Part shown: in pieces, positions 1 through 6,295 of the stretch
Position numbering within the stretch: position 1 is the first letter of the stretch
How the letters are laid out: every line of letters begins with the position of its first letter
NCBI GenBank assembly: GCA_946497265.1
Contig: CAMMKL010000072.1
Span: 1 to 9,232, forward strand
DNA from: an uncultured Clostridia bacterium
GTDB taxonomy: Bacteria; Bacillota; Clostridia; Oscillospirales; Acutalibacteraceae
Direction of reading: 5' to 3'
DNA length: 9,232 bases
Position numbers and translations under genes: made by a program
Notes under the pieces: model-generated
Told to the model about the DNA's origin: nothing
Databases searched by the model: none
What the model saw: only the letters and a program-made list of their open reading frames with translations

Positions 1-117
1 GAATCCGGGCGGCTATACTTCATACGCTTCAAAACGTAGCGGCGGAAGGACATTTCATAAATATCTTTTGATAACCAGTTATGAACAAATACCGATTTTA
101 AAAATTCATGTTTTATG
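1..117. other. Left edge, possible end or start of an unseen gene
   Basis: This edge cannot be assigned. On the plus strand, frame 2 is open from the window edge to a stop near 117, and frame 3 is open to a TGA at 69-71, so the C-terminus of an upstream gene could end here. On the minus strand an ATG at 53 opens a frame running off the left edge, starting MSFRRYVLKRMKYSRPD, which could be the start of a divergent gene but has no clear Shine-Dalgarno sequence. No family is recognisable in any of the three. Positions 1-55 are more GC-rich than the AT-rich stretch that follows, consistent with coding sequence ending near there. Confidence 0.25.
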
Positions 118-162
118 AAAACATACAAAATCAATTTCACTAATTGTGTAATAATTTTTTTA

Positions 163-207
163 AATTTATTTTAACAATAATTGGTACTTTCATCTAATTT
201 ATTTTAA
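163..207 (+). repeat. Direct repeat AATTTATTTTAA, two copies
   Basis: Identical 12-base copies lie at 163-174 and 196-207, offset by 33 bases (about three helical turns), just upstream of the promoter at 234-262. They could be regulator sites or UP-element-like AT tracts, but the surrounding base composition is so AT-rich that chance is a fair explanation. Confidence 0.3.
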
Positions 208-233
208 AATAGTCCTAAAAATTATAAAATCTA

Positions 234-262
234 TTGTAAATCTCCCCTCTATATCGTATAAT
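234..262 (+). promoter_or_regulatory. Sigma-A-type promoter of the plus-strand operon
   Basis: TTGTAA (234-239) is followed after exactly 17 bases by a perfect TATAAT (257-262), and the sequence upstream is AT-rich. Transcription would start near 269, about 180 nt before the TTG start of the first gene. The spacing and hexamers match the housekeeping sigma consensus well. No operator is obvious apart from the AT-rich direct repeat upstream. Confidence 0.6.
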
Positions 263-437
263 TAGGTTCACAATTTGAAATGATTTTTTTATAAGGGGAA
301 CGAGAAAAACACAATAGACAAACAATCGGAATTTGTTCTGGCAGGGACTCATCTGCAATCCAAAGAGGACAGAAGCACTGGGAAAATAAGCGTAATTTTG
401 GTATGCGTCTATATGGGGGCAAAAATTTGAATGAGGC

Positions 438-442
438 GGGAG
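438..442 (+). promoter_or_regulatory. Ribosome-binding site deciding a TTG start
   Basis: GGGAG at 438-442 lies 9 bases before the TTG at 452. An in-frame TGA at 446-448 rules out any start further upstream in this frame, and the next in-frame methionine is at residue 41, inside the conserved domain. TTG at 452 is therefore the only start that gives a normal family N-terminus. Confidence 0.55.
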
Positions 443-451
443 TGTTGAAGA

Positions 452-1327
452 TTGAAGTTTATCACACACGAAGATATCTTGGATTTGGACATCCTTCCAA
501 CCCAATGTCTGGAATGGGTGTCGGAAATTATTGAAAGTAAAGAACAATCGGTATTAAAACCAAAAATCAGTATGCCGTTCGAGAACTCGGGTTTTTACAA
601 TACGATGCCGGCTATGCTGCCCCATAAGCAAACCGTTGGCGTTAAGGTTGTAAACCGATATGCAAACCGCCGGCCTTCTTTGGATAGCCAGCTACTTTTG
701 TATGACCTTGCTACCGGAAAATTTTTGGCACTTTTAGACGCCAATTACATCACTACCATGCGTACCGGTGCAGTTGCCGCGCATTCCATCCGCTTATTGG
801 CTAAACAGGATTTTTTTGAAATTGGAATGATTGGTCTGGGAAACACCGCGCGCGCCGCCTTCATCATGCTGATGGAAAGTTTCCCGGAACGCAAGTTCCA
901 AGTAAAATTGAAGGCATACAAAGACCAGCACCGGCAATTTATAGAGACGTTTCAAAGATATCAGCCCAGAGTAGAATTTATGGCCTGTGAAACGAATGAG
1001 GAAGTAGTGCGGGGCAGTGACGTCATCATTTCTTCCGTAACCTATTCCGACGGAATCCTCTGTCCGGACGATTGCTTCAAAGAAGGCTGTCTAGTGGTTC
1101 CAATCCATACCCGTGGTTTCCAAAACTGCGACCTTTTCTTTGACAAGGTGTTTGCAGATGATTACGGGCATGTAAAACACTTTCAATATTTTGACCGTTT
1201 CCGCAGCTTTGGGGAGGTTTCCGGAGTTGTTACAAATAAGATAACCGGCCGAGATAATAATACGCAACGTATTTTAGTTTACAATATCGGGATCGCCATC
1301 CACGATATTTACTTCGAAAATTTATGA
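452..1327 (+). CDS. Ornithine cyclodeaminase/mu-crystallin-family NAD(P) enzyme, C-terminus frameshifted
   Basis: This 291-residue protein belongs to the ornithine cyclodeaminase/mu-crystallin family, cytosolic enzymes that use NAD(P) to cyclise, oxidise or reduce amino acids and imines. Seen: K65 and the MRTGA motif (R104), which in the family contact the substrate carboxylate, and the Rossmann nucleotide loop GLGNTARA (128-135). In place of the family's usual catalytic-aspartate segment (V-G-A-D-x-P-G-K) there is HTRGFQNCD (219-227), so ornithine cyclodeaminase activity itself is unlikely and the substrate is unknown. It starts at TTG with GGGAG 9 bases upstream. The frame stops early at 1325-1327. 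The missing C-terminal helix is present in another frame up to 1403, so the gene carries a frameshift, or the read has an error. It is the first gene of a unit with the nucleotidyltransferase/aminotransferase fusion and presumably acts in the same pathway. Confidence 0.8.
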   Translation: MKFITHEDILDLDILPTQCLEWVSEIIESKEQSVLKPKISMPFENSGFYNTMPAMLPHKQTVGVKVVNRYANRRPSLDSQLLLYDLATGKFLALLDANYITTMRTGAVAAHSIRLLAKQDFFEIGMIGLGNTARAAFIMLMESFPERKFQVKLKAYKDQHRQFIETFQRYQPRVEFMACETNEEVVRGSDVIISSVTYSDGILCPDDCFKEGCLVVPIHTRGFQNCDLFFDKVFADDYGHVKHFQYFDRFRSFGEVSGVVTNKITGRDNNTQRILVYNIGIAIHDIYFENL

Positions 1328-1403
1328 GCTTTACTGTGCCAAAAATCAAGAGGCCAACGAAATTCCTTTAAATCATTTGCAGGAAAAATTTTGGGTTAAA
1401 TAA
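1308..1403 (+). pseudogene. Out-of-frame C-terminal remnant of the cyclodeaminase-family gene
   Basis: Reading the frame that begins at 1308 gives FTSKIYELYCAKNQEANEI and continues to end in EKFWVK before TAA at 1401-1403. This is what the family's C-terminal dimerisation helix should look like straight after GIAIHDIY. Joining the frames would give a protein of about 316-318 residues, close to the family norm, and would place the stop 24 bases before the next start instead of 100. The shift lies between about 1307 and 1320. It needs one extra base or a net loss of two; loss of one copy of a tandem CTTCG (five bases) would restore D-I-Y-F-A-S-K-I-Y, which is inference. Confidence 0.7.
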
Positions 1404-1412
1404 GGTCATTGC

Positions 1413-1420
1413 GGAGGAGG
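1413..1420 (+). promoter_or_regulatory. Strong ribosome-binding site for the fusion gene
   Basis: GGAGGAGG lies 7 bases before the ATG at 1428. An ATG at 1423 is closer but is in another frame. This supports strong translation of the second gene even if the first is broken. Confidence 0.7.
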
Positions 1421-1427
1421 ATATGGC

Positions 1428-3242
1428 ATGCAGGCAATTATTCTAGCGGCGGGTATGGGTAGAAGGCTGAAACACTTGACAAGCCGGGTAACCAAATGCA
1501 TGGTGAAAGTAAACGGCGTAACATTGATTGAAAGGCAGCTTGCTATCCTAGATAAAAGGAAATTAAATAAAATCATCATTGTGGTGGGATATCAGGGAGA
1601 AAAATTAAAGAACTATATCTCTTCCCTGCCCATAAAAACCCCGATTGAATTCGTGGAAAATCCATATTACGACAAAACCAACAACATCTATTCCCTGTTT
1701 CTGGCAAGAAACCATTTGCTGCAGGATGACACGCTCCTGCTGGAATCCGATCTGATCTTTGAGGAACAAGCCCTTGACCATCTACTTTTAAACCCATACC
1801 CCAGTCTTGCCTTGGTCGCCAAATTTGAAAACTGGATGGACGGAACGGTTGTGGTACTGAATCAAGAGGATCGCATCCTGCGCTTTGTCTCGAAAAAGGA
1901 ATTCCAGTATGACGAGGTGGACTCCTATTACAAAACGGTGAATATCTACAAATTTTCTCGTACTTTTTCCGAAAGCCACTACGTCCCTTTCTTAGAAGCT
2001 TACAGCAAAGCTTTGGGGAACAACGAGTACTACGAACAGGTGTTGAAAGTCATCTCCTTGTTGGATAAGCCGGAAATCAAGGCCGAACGCCTGCGAAACG
2101 AATCTTGGTATGAAATTGACGACGAACAGGATCTGAAAATTGCCGAAACCATCTTTGCAGAACCGGAAAGTAAACTGGAAAAATTACAGAAATGCTACGG
2201 CGGTTATTGGCGCTATCCTAAAATCATGGATTTTTGCTATCTGGTCAATCCCTTTTTTCCGGATAAAAAGCTGATCGATCAACTCAAGAATAATTTTACG
2301 AGCCTGTTATGCAGCTATCCCTCCGGCATGGGGGTGAACAGCCTGCTGGCGGCTGAATATTTTGATTTAAAAAAAGAGAATGTCGTAGTTGGAAACGGCG
2401 CGGCGGAATTGATCAAATCCTTTTTGTCAACGCTTACCGGCCGGATCGGCGTGATATTCCCTACGTTTGAGGAATATCCAAACCGTTATCAGCCGCAGGA
2501 TATCGTAGCATTTACCCCTCAAAATCCGGATTTTTCTTATACAGAGGAAGATCTTATCCAATTTTATTCCAATAAGGATATCTCTCTCTTAGTGCTCATC
2601 AACCCCGACAACCCTTCGGGAAATTATATCTCTAACAACGGGCTGGCACGTTTGATCCAATGGGCTGCCGAGAAACAGATCTATCTGTTGATTGACGAAT
2701 CCTTCGTGGATTTTGCGGAAGACTCCGAACCCGTCACCCTGCTTTCCCAAAAAATATTAGAAGAAAACCCGCATTTGATTGTGATGAAAAGTATTTCCAA
2801 ATCTTACGGTGTTCCCGGCCTGCGCCTCGGCGTGTTGGCAAGCGGAGACCAAACGCTGATTAACAGAATCAAGCAGGATGTATCCATTTGGAATATTAAC
2901 TCCTTTGCAGAGTACTACATGCAAATTTTTGAAAAACATAAGGCCGACTATATCCAAGCAATGCAGCGTTTTTATGGGGTACGGCGGGAATATGTGGAAC
3001 AACTGAAGAACATACCCGGGCTGCGCGTCATCCCGTCGCAAGCAAACTACGTGATGTGCGAAGTCCTACACCCCTGCGGCGCCAGAAAGCTGGCGACCGA
3101 TTTGTTAACTGCTTACAACATCCTTATCAAAGACCTTTCCCTAAAACGCGGGGTCGATCACGGCGAGTATATCCGCATTGCGGTCAAAACGCCCGAAGAA
3201 AACGCTGCCATCATCACAGCATTGCGAAACCTTCTGCAATAG
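1428..3242 (+). CDS. LicC-like nucleotidyltransferase fused to class I/II PLP aminotransferase-like domain
   Basis: This is a two-domain cytosolic protein of 604 residues. Residues 1-~245 are a sugar-phosphate/choline-phosphate nucleotidyltransferase: AAGMGRRL (7-14) and K23 for the nucleotide, TNNIYSL (84-90) typical of LicC-like cytidylyltransferases, ESD with metal-binding D108, and YEIDDEQD (228-235), as at the LicC C-terminus. Residues ~255-604 are a fold-type-I PLP enzyme resembling histidinol-phosphate aminotransferase and the CobD threonine-phosphate decarboxylase: GNGAAELI (322-329), NPDNPSGN (392-399), DESF with D423 for the pyridine nitrogen, SISKSYG with the Schiff-base K458, and GLRLG. 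Both active sites look intact. Inferred role: the PLP domain makes or modifies a phosphorylated amino compound and the head domain activates it with CTP, giving a donor for the LicD protein in the convergent operon. Substrates cannot be assigned. The aminotransferase is not the class V type of PhnW, so an aminoethylphosphonate route is only one possibility. Confidence 0.85.
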   Translation: MQAIILAAGMGRRLKHLTSRVTKCMVKVNGVTLIERQLAILDKRKLNKIIIVVGYQGEKLKNYISSLPIKTPIEFVENPYYDKTNNIYSLFLARNHLLQDDTLLLESDLIFEEQALDHLLLNPYPSLALVAKFENWMDGTVVVLNQEDRILRFVSKKEFQYDEVDSYYKTVNIYKFSRTFSESHYVPFLEAYSKALGNNEYYEQVLKVISLLDKPEIKAERLRNESWYEIDDEQDLKIAETIFAEPESKLEKLQKCYGGYWRYPKIMDFCYLVNPFFPDKKLIDQLKNNFTSLLCSYPSGMGVNSLLAAEYFDLKKENVVVGNGAAELIKSFLSTLTGRIGVIFPTFEEYPNRYQPQDIVAFTPQNPDFSYTEEDLIQFYSNKDISLLVLINPDNPSGNYISNNGLARLIQWAAEKQIYLLIDESFVDFAEDSEPVTLLSQKILEENPHLIVMKSISKSYGVPGLRLGVLASGDQTLINRIKQDVSIWNINSFAEYYMQIFEKHKADYIQAMQRFYGVRREYVEQLKNIPGLRVIPSQANYVMCEVLHPCGARKLATDLLTAYNILIKDLSLKRGVDHGEYIRIAVKTPEENAAIITALRNLLQ

Positions 3243-3255
3243 TTCCAATATATGA

Positions 3256-3298
3256 TAAAAATCGCCCCAGCTCGATGTAAACAACCGAGCTGGGGCGA
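3256..3298 (-). terminator. Intrinsic terminator in the convergent gap
   Basis: A perfect 13-bp inverted repeat (3262-3274 with 3286-3298, core GCCCCAGCTCG) encloses an 11-base loop. On the minus strand it is followed by GATTTTTATC, a T run, and it starts 17 bases after the flippase stop, so it should terminate the minus-strand operon. On the plus strand it begins 19 bases after the stop of the fusion gene but has no T run after it, so any effect there would be weaker. It is the only terminator-like structure serving both converging units. Confidence 0.8.
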
Positions 3299-3315
3299 AG
3301 GTTCTTCCGGTAACC

Positions 3316-4725
3316 CTATGCTTGGGACCGGCGATTTTTTATCTTGGTAAGCAATTGTTTGATTAGATCGCGGAATGCAAACAGGGTGATCGCCGCGAAT
3401 ACTAAGAAAGCAAGGATATTGACGAGCGTATTGTTGGTCATATAAACCCCAAACGCGGCTCCAAAAAGGATCATAGTAACAACGATCATTTTATAATCCA
3501 GCGAAATTGGGATGCTCTTTTTAAGAAGCAACAACCTCATAATGATATTCACCAGAAAACCAAAGAACAGGGCAATATTAGCTGCCTGTATTCCCATGGA
3601 GCCGACCAGCGCATGGAAAAGGCCCACATTGACTACCGCCGCCACCAAGGTTGAAGTAAAAATGATGCTTGTCTTTTTTTCTGCACCGAAAATATTCCCC
3701 AAAAAAGTGGAATAGATATTGGCAACCGTAGCCAATAAATAAAGCGGTATCAGAGAAAAAGCTGCCTGGTAATCGTTTTTGATAAACCAAGGAAAAACCA
3801 CCTGTACAACCGGTATTAAAAGCAGCAACCCATACATCAAAAATTTGATATAGTAATTCGACGCAACGGTATACAGCCTGCTTTTGTTTTCTTTTTCATT
3901 CCCAAGGGAGTAAACCAATTCCTGCCATGCCATAGAAAAGCAGTTGGATACCAGGCCGATCACATACGTAAATTTGGCAGCCGCACTGTAAATACCGTTG
4001 GCCTCCAAACCCAGGATGTTGGAAACTCCCACACGATTATAGCTAGACAAAAACCAAAAACATGCAGTATTTAAAGAAAGAGGCAGGGAAAAAACCACCA
4101 TCTGTTTGATCATATCTTTATCAAACTGTTTAATAGATAGATGGCGTAAAAGCTGCATTTTGCATTCCATAATTACAACTTGTACAAACAGGCCTAAAAT
4201 TGCCGCCAAGTAAAGGGAAGTAATCGTCATATCAAATACAAGGATCATAATAATGTTGGAAACAGAGTTCACGATACTCCCCACTATGCCGGAAACGGCA
4301 AATATCACATTATAGCCGAACGTGCGCACAATGTAAGAATAACAGGTCTGCAACGCGGTAAACAGGCCATAAAAGAAAATATAAATCAGATAGTCAATCT
4401 GTACAATTGCCCCCAGGAGAAACGCCGCTGCAATATAAATCGCCAACGAAGCAGCAAAAATCAACAGCCCGTTGAACAGAGGCTTATATCGGTCTTCGCC
4501 CTTGATATAATCAAAGGTAAAGCGCATGATCGCCGACCAGATCTCTAAAAAAATGATGGGGATCAGAATGCTGATATAGGAATAGGAAAGATCAAAATAT
4601 CCGGATTGTTCGGTCGGGATGTAAGTGGTATATAAAGGCAGCAGAAAGAACGAAACCATCTTCGTCAATACGTTGCCAACAAAATAGATACCGGATGATT
4701 TTAAGAACTTAACCAGATTATTCAT
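3316..4725 (-). CDS. Wzx-type polysaccharide flippase (MOP superfamily)
   Basis: This is a 469-residue integral membrane protein with repeated hydrophobic segments along its whole length, about 12-14 membrane helices, and a lysine/arginine-rich C-terminal tail. The N-terminus (FLKSSGIYFVGNVLTKMVSF) and the early PLYTTYIPTEQSGYFDL stretch are typical of the polysaccharide biosynthesis/Wzx branch of the MOP exporters, which flip undecaprenyl-diphosphate-linked repeat units across the membrane. The ATG at 4725 overlaps the licD stop by four bases (ATGA) and has GAGGT 7 bases upstream inside licD, so the two genes are translationally coupled. It is the last gene of the minus-strand operon and ends just before the terminator hairpin. 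A teichoic-acid-type or lipid-linked glycan substrate is also possible, since family members are hard to separate by sequence. Confidence 0.85.
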   Translation of the reverse strand: MNNLVKFLKSSGIYFVGNVLTKMVSFFLLPLYTTYIPTEQSGYFDLSYSYISILIPIIFLEIWSAIMRFTFDYIKGEDRYKPLFNGLLIFAASLAIYIAAAFLLGAIVQIDYLIYIFFYGLFTALQTCYSYIVRTFGYNVIFAVSGIVGSIVNSVSNIIMILVFDMTITSLYLAAILGLFVQVVIMECKMQLLRHLSIKQFDKDMIKQMVVFSLPLSLNTACFWFLSSYNRVGVSNILGLEANGIYSAAAKFTYVIGLVSNCFSMAWQELVYSLGNEKENKSRLYTVASNYYIKFLMYGLLLLIPVVQVVFPWFIKNDYQAAFSLIPLYLLATVANIYSTFLGNIFGAEKKTSIIFTSTLVAAVVNVGLFHALVGSMGIQAANIALFFGFLVNIIMRLLLLKKSIPISLDYKMIVVTMILFGAAFGVYMTNNTLVNILAFLVFAAITLFAFRDLIKQLLTKIKNRRSQA

Positions 4726-5570
4726 TCGTTTACCTCACTGTTGGATGGTTCAAATCCGTCCTTCCACCAGGCTGTATATTGATGAAGGGAAACCCTCTGC
4801 TCCACCGGAGGGGGTGTCATATAATCTCCAAATAAAGTGGTCAGATAAAGATCCGGATCAGAGGGAACGTTCAGCATATGGCCTTCAAACGGCAGCTTTT
4901 TCGTCTGTTCAAAAATGGATCTCGGCACCACATTATTTTGTCCGCCACAGAAACAAATTACTCCTACCTTCTCGCTGTTTTCATATTGATAAGAGCTGGA
5001 TGTAATCTGATCCAATTCCTGCGCAAGCTTTTGATAGCCATAGTGGTGATAACCGACGTAAATGACCAGTCTTTTGAAAAATCGGAGCGGATTTGCACAA
5101 AAGAGGAGCGGCCGGCTGCTCAATTCCAGCCTGCGTATCTTTTTCTGAAGCATCGTTATGTAGGTTTCCTGTTCAGCCTTCTCTTTCGGCAGGCCATCCA
5201 AGGGAAACACGTCGATCCATACGCCGCTCATAATATTTTTATCCAAATGCATTTCATGGCCGTCGGTACGGGTATCCACCAATTTAATAAACGGGGCGTT
5301 GTAATGCTCGGTATTGCTGTAATGCTGAGCCCTTAAGCAAGGGCCGACGGGATCTTTTTGACATATTTGAAAAAATCTTTCGTAATCTGGCCGCGGCATG
5401 ACAATGTCAATATCGTCATCCCAGGGGATAAAACCCTGATGCCGCACAGCGCCCAAAAGGGTTCCGGCATACAAAAAATAGCGCAATCCGTTCTTTTCAC
5501 AATATTCGTGAAATTGCAGGAGGATCTCAAGCTGAAGCCCTTTTATTTCCTCCGTGGTCATCATTTTCAT
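4722..5570 (-). CDS. licD: LicD-family phosphotransferase
   Basis: This 282-residue protein is of the LicD/fukutin-like family, which attaches a phospho-substituent (phosphocholine in the classic pneumococcal and Haemophilus cases) from a CDP-linked donor to surface glycans. Residues 36-55 carry the family signature: GTLLGAVRHQG, then IPW and the acidic metal-binding cluster DDDID (51-55). A second conserved block near the C-terminus contains LFGDYMTPPPVEQR. I chose the ATG at 5570 because GGAAGGGG lies 7 bases upstream; the frame is also open to a TTG at 5591 and an ATG at 5576, but the latter would be one base from the ribosome-binding site. The gene lies 17 bases after the GT32 stop and overlaps the flippase start. 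Its likely donor is the product of the LicC-like fusion protein encoded in the convergent unit, which is inference. Confidence 0.88.
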   Translation of the reverse strand: MKMMTTEEIKGLQLEILLQFHEYCEKNGLRYFLYAGTLLGAVRHQGFIPWDDDIDIVMPRPDYERFFQICQKDPVGPCLRAQHYSNTEHYNAPFIKLVDTRTDGHEMHLDKNIMSGVWIDVFPLDGLPKEKAEQETYITMLQKKIRRLELSSRPLLFCANPLRFFKRLVIYVGYHHYGYQKLAQELDQITSSSYQYENSEKVGVICFCGGQNNVVPRSIFEQTKKLPFEGHMLNVPSDPDLYLTTLFGDYMTPPPVEQRVSLHQYTAWWKDGFEPSNSEVNE

Positions 5571-5577
5571 TGCCATT

Positions 5578-5585
5578 CCCCTTCC
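5578..5585 (-). promoter_or_regulatory. Ribosome-binding site fixing the licD start
   Basis: GGAAGGGG on the minus strand sits between the GT32 stop (5590-5588) and a cluster of in-frame ATGs at 5576, 5570, 5564 and 5561. Only the ATG at 5570 has ideal 7-base spacing, so it is preferred over the longer TTG form. Confidence 0.6.
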
Positions 5586-5587
5586 AA

Positions 5588-6295
5588 TCAAAAGAATTTC
5601 TTTGCAAACAGATAGAATTTAAGCGTAAAACGGTTTTTAATATGAACCTTCAAAAAGGTCACAATCCGTTTTTTCCATTCGCTTTTTGCCTCCATCCAGG
5701 TTCCGGTAAATACATGGATGGTAGAGGATTGAAGAGAAGGATTGCAAAGGATGGTATCCGGATACACCCGAATCCCCGTCTCCAAAAGTTGCTCCTTATT
5801 GTTCACCTGGCAATGGTACTGCTCAATCAAGATTTCCGACACGCTTTTTGTATTTACCTTTGCCATTTCATCGTTGCGGTCATATTCAAAATCAATATCA
5901 TCGTAATACTCAAGCATTGTCTTTAAAAACGGATGCCCCTTTTCCGCTCCAAAAACAGCGGTAAACGGATATTGCGGATTTTCAAACCCGACAAACGCTT
6001 TATTGGGAAGAAATTGCTCCAGGTTGTCCATGACGATTACGTCGGTATCCAGATAGATCCCCCCGTAGTGATACACGGCATACGCGCGGATATAATCGCT
6101 GACATACGCCCATTTCTTCTGTTCATAGGCCTGCTTTACAAACTGATTGGAGCTTATATCAAAGTTGTTTTCGTTCCACTCCATAATCTGATAGCCCTGT
6201 AAATGCCGAGCCCATGTTTTCATACAAAGCTTAATATTCTTGGGCTTTTCCTGCCCCCCCACCCAAACATAGTGGATAATCTTGGGAATAGCCAT
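5588..6295 (-). CDS. GT32-type glycosyltransferase (DXD sugar transferase)
   Basis: This is a 235-residue cytoplasmic or membrane-associated glycosyltransferase. The N-terminus MAIPKIIHYVWVGG and the central stretch 63-85, with SDYIRAYAVYHYGGIYLDTD, are diagnostic of the glycosyltransferase-32/Gly_transf_sug family (Och1/capsular type). The DTD at 83-85 is the metal- and nucleotide-sugar-binding DXD motif. It should add one sugar from a nucleotide donor to the growing repeat unit; donor and linkage cannot be predicted. Its ATG overlaps the upstream polymerase stop by one base (TGATG) and has GGGAGG 8 bases upstream. The basic C-terminal tail (KKRIVTFLKVHIKNRF) may help it sit on the membrane. 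It is the only glycosyltransferase in the window, so other transferases for the repeat unit must be encoded elsewhere. Confidence 0.88.
   Translation of the reverse strand: MAIPKIIHYVWVGGQEKPKNIKLCMKTWARHLQGYQIMEWNENNFDISSNQFVKQAYEQKKWAYVSDYIRAYAVYHYGGIYLDTDVIVMDNLEQFLPNKAFVGFENPQYPFTAVFGAEKGHPFLKTMLEYYDDIDFEYDRNDEMAKVNTKSVSEILIEQYHCQVNNKEQLLETGIRVYPDTILCNPSLQSSTIHVFTGTWMEAKSEWKKRIVTFLKVHIKNRFTLKFYLFAKKFF

Larger units (their letters stand above)
118..451. other. AT-rich intergenic region and leader before the plus-strand operon
   Basis: There is no convincing gene here. Positions 118-300 are very AT-rich and contain the 12-base sequence AATTTATTTTAA twice (163-174 and 196-207, 33 bases apart), followed by a good promoter at 234-262. 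From about 269 to 451 the sequence would be an untranslated leader of about 180 nt and is less AT-rich. Two plus frames stay open through much of 290-430, but neither has a canonical start with a ribosome-binding site. Weak local hairpins are possible, for example GCAG/CTGC near 341-356. I recognise no riboswitch class. Confidence 0.6.

Noticed and set aside
215..547. 110-residue open frame on the minus strand
   Set aside because: It runs across the plus-strand promoter, leader and the start of a real gene, has low-complexity composition and no recognisable domain.
1310..1330. Programmed ribosomal frameshift in the cyclodeaminase-family gene
   Set aside because: The stop context TTA-TGA does not permit re-pairing one base forward, and no prfB-like internal Shine-Dalgarno sequence precedes it. 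A mutation or a read error fits better.
1428..3242. Calling the fusion a PntC-type aminoethylphosphonate enzyme
   Set aside because: The PLP domain has class I/II motifs (SISKSYG, GLRLG), not the class V PhnW type as I understand it, and no PEP mutase or phosphonopyruvate decarboxylase is in the window.
4878..5336. 152-residue plus-strand open frame inside licD
   Set aside because: It is antisense to a gene with a clear LicD signature and has no ribosome-binding site or known domain.
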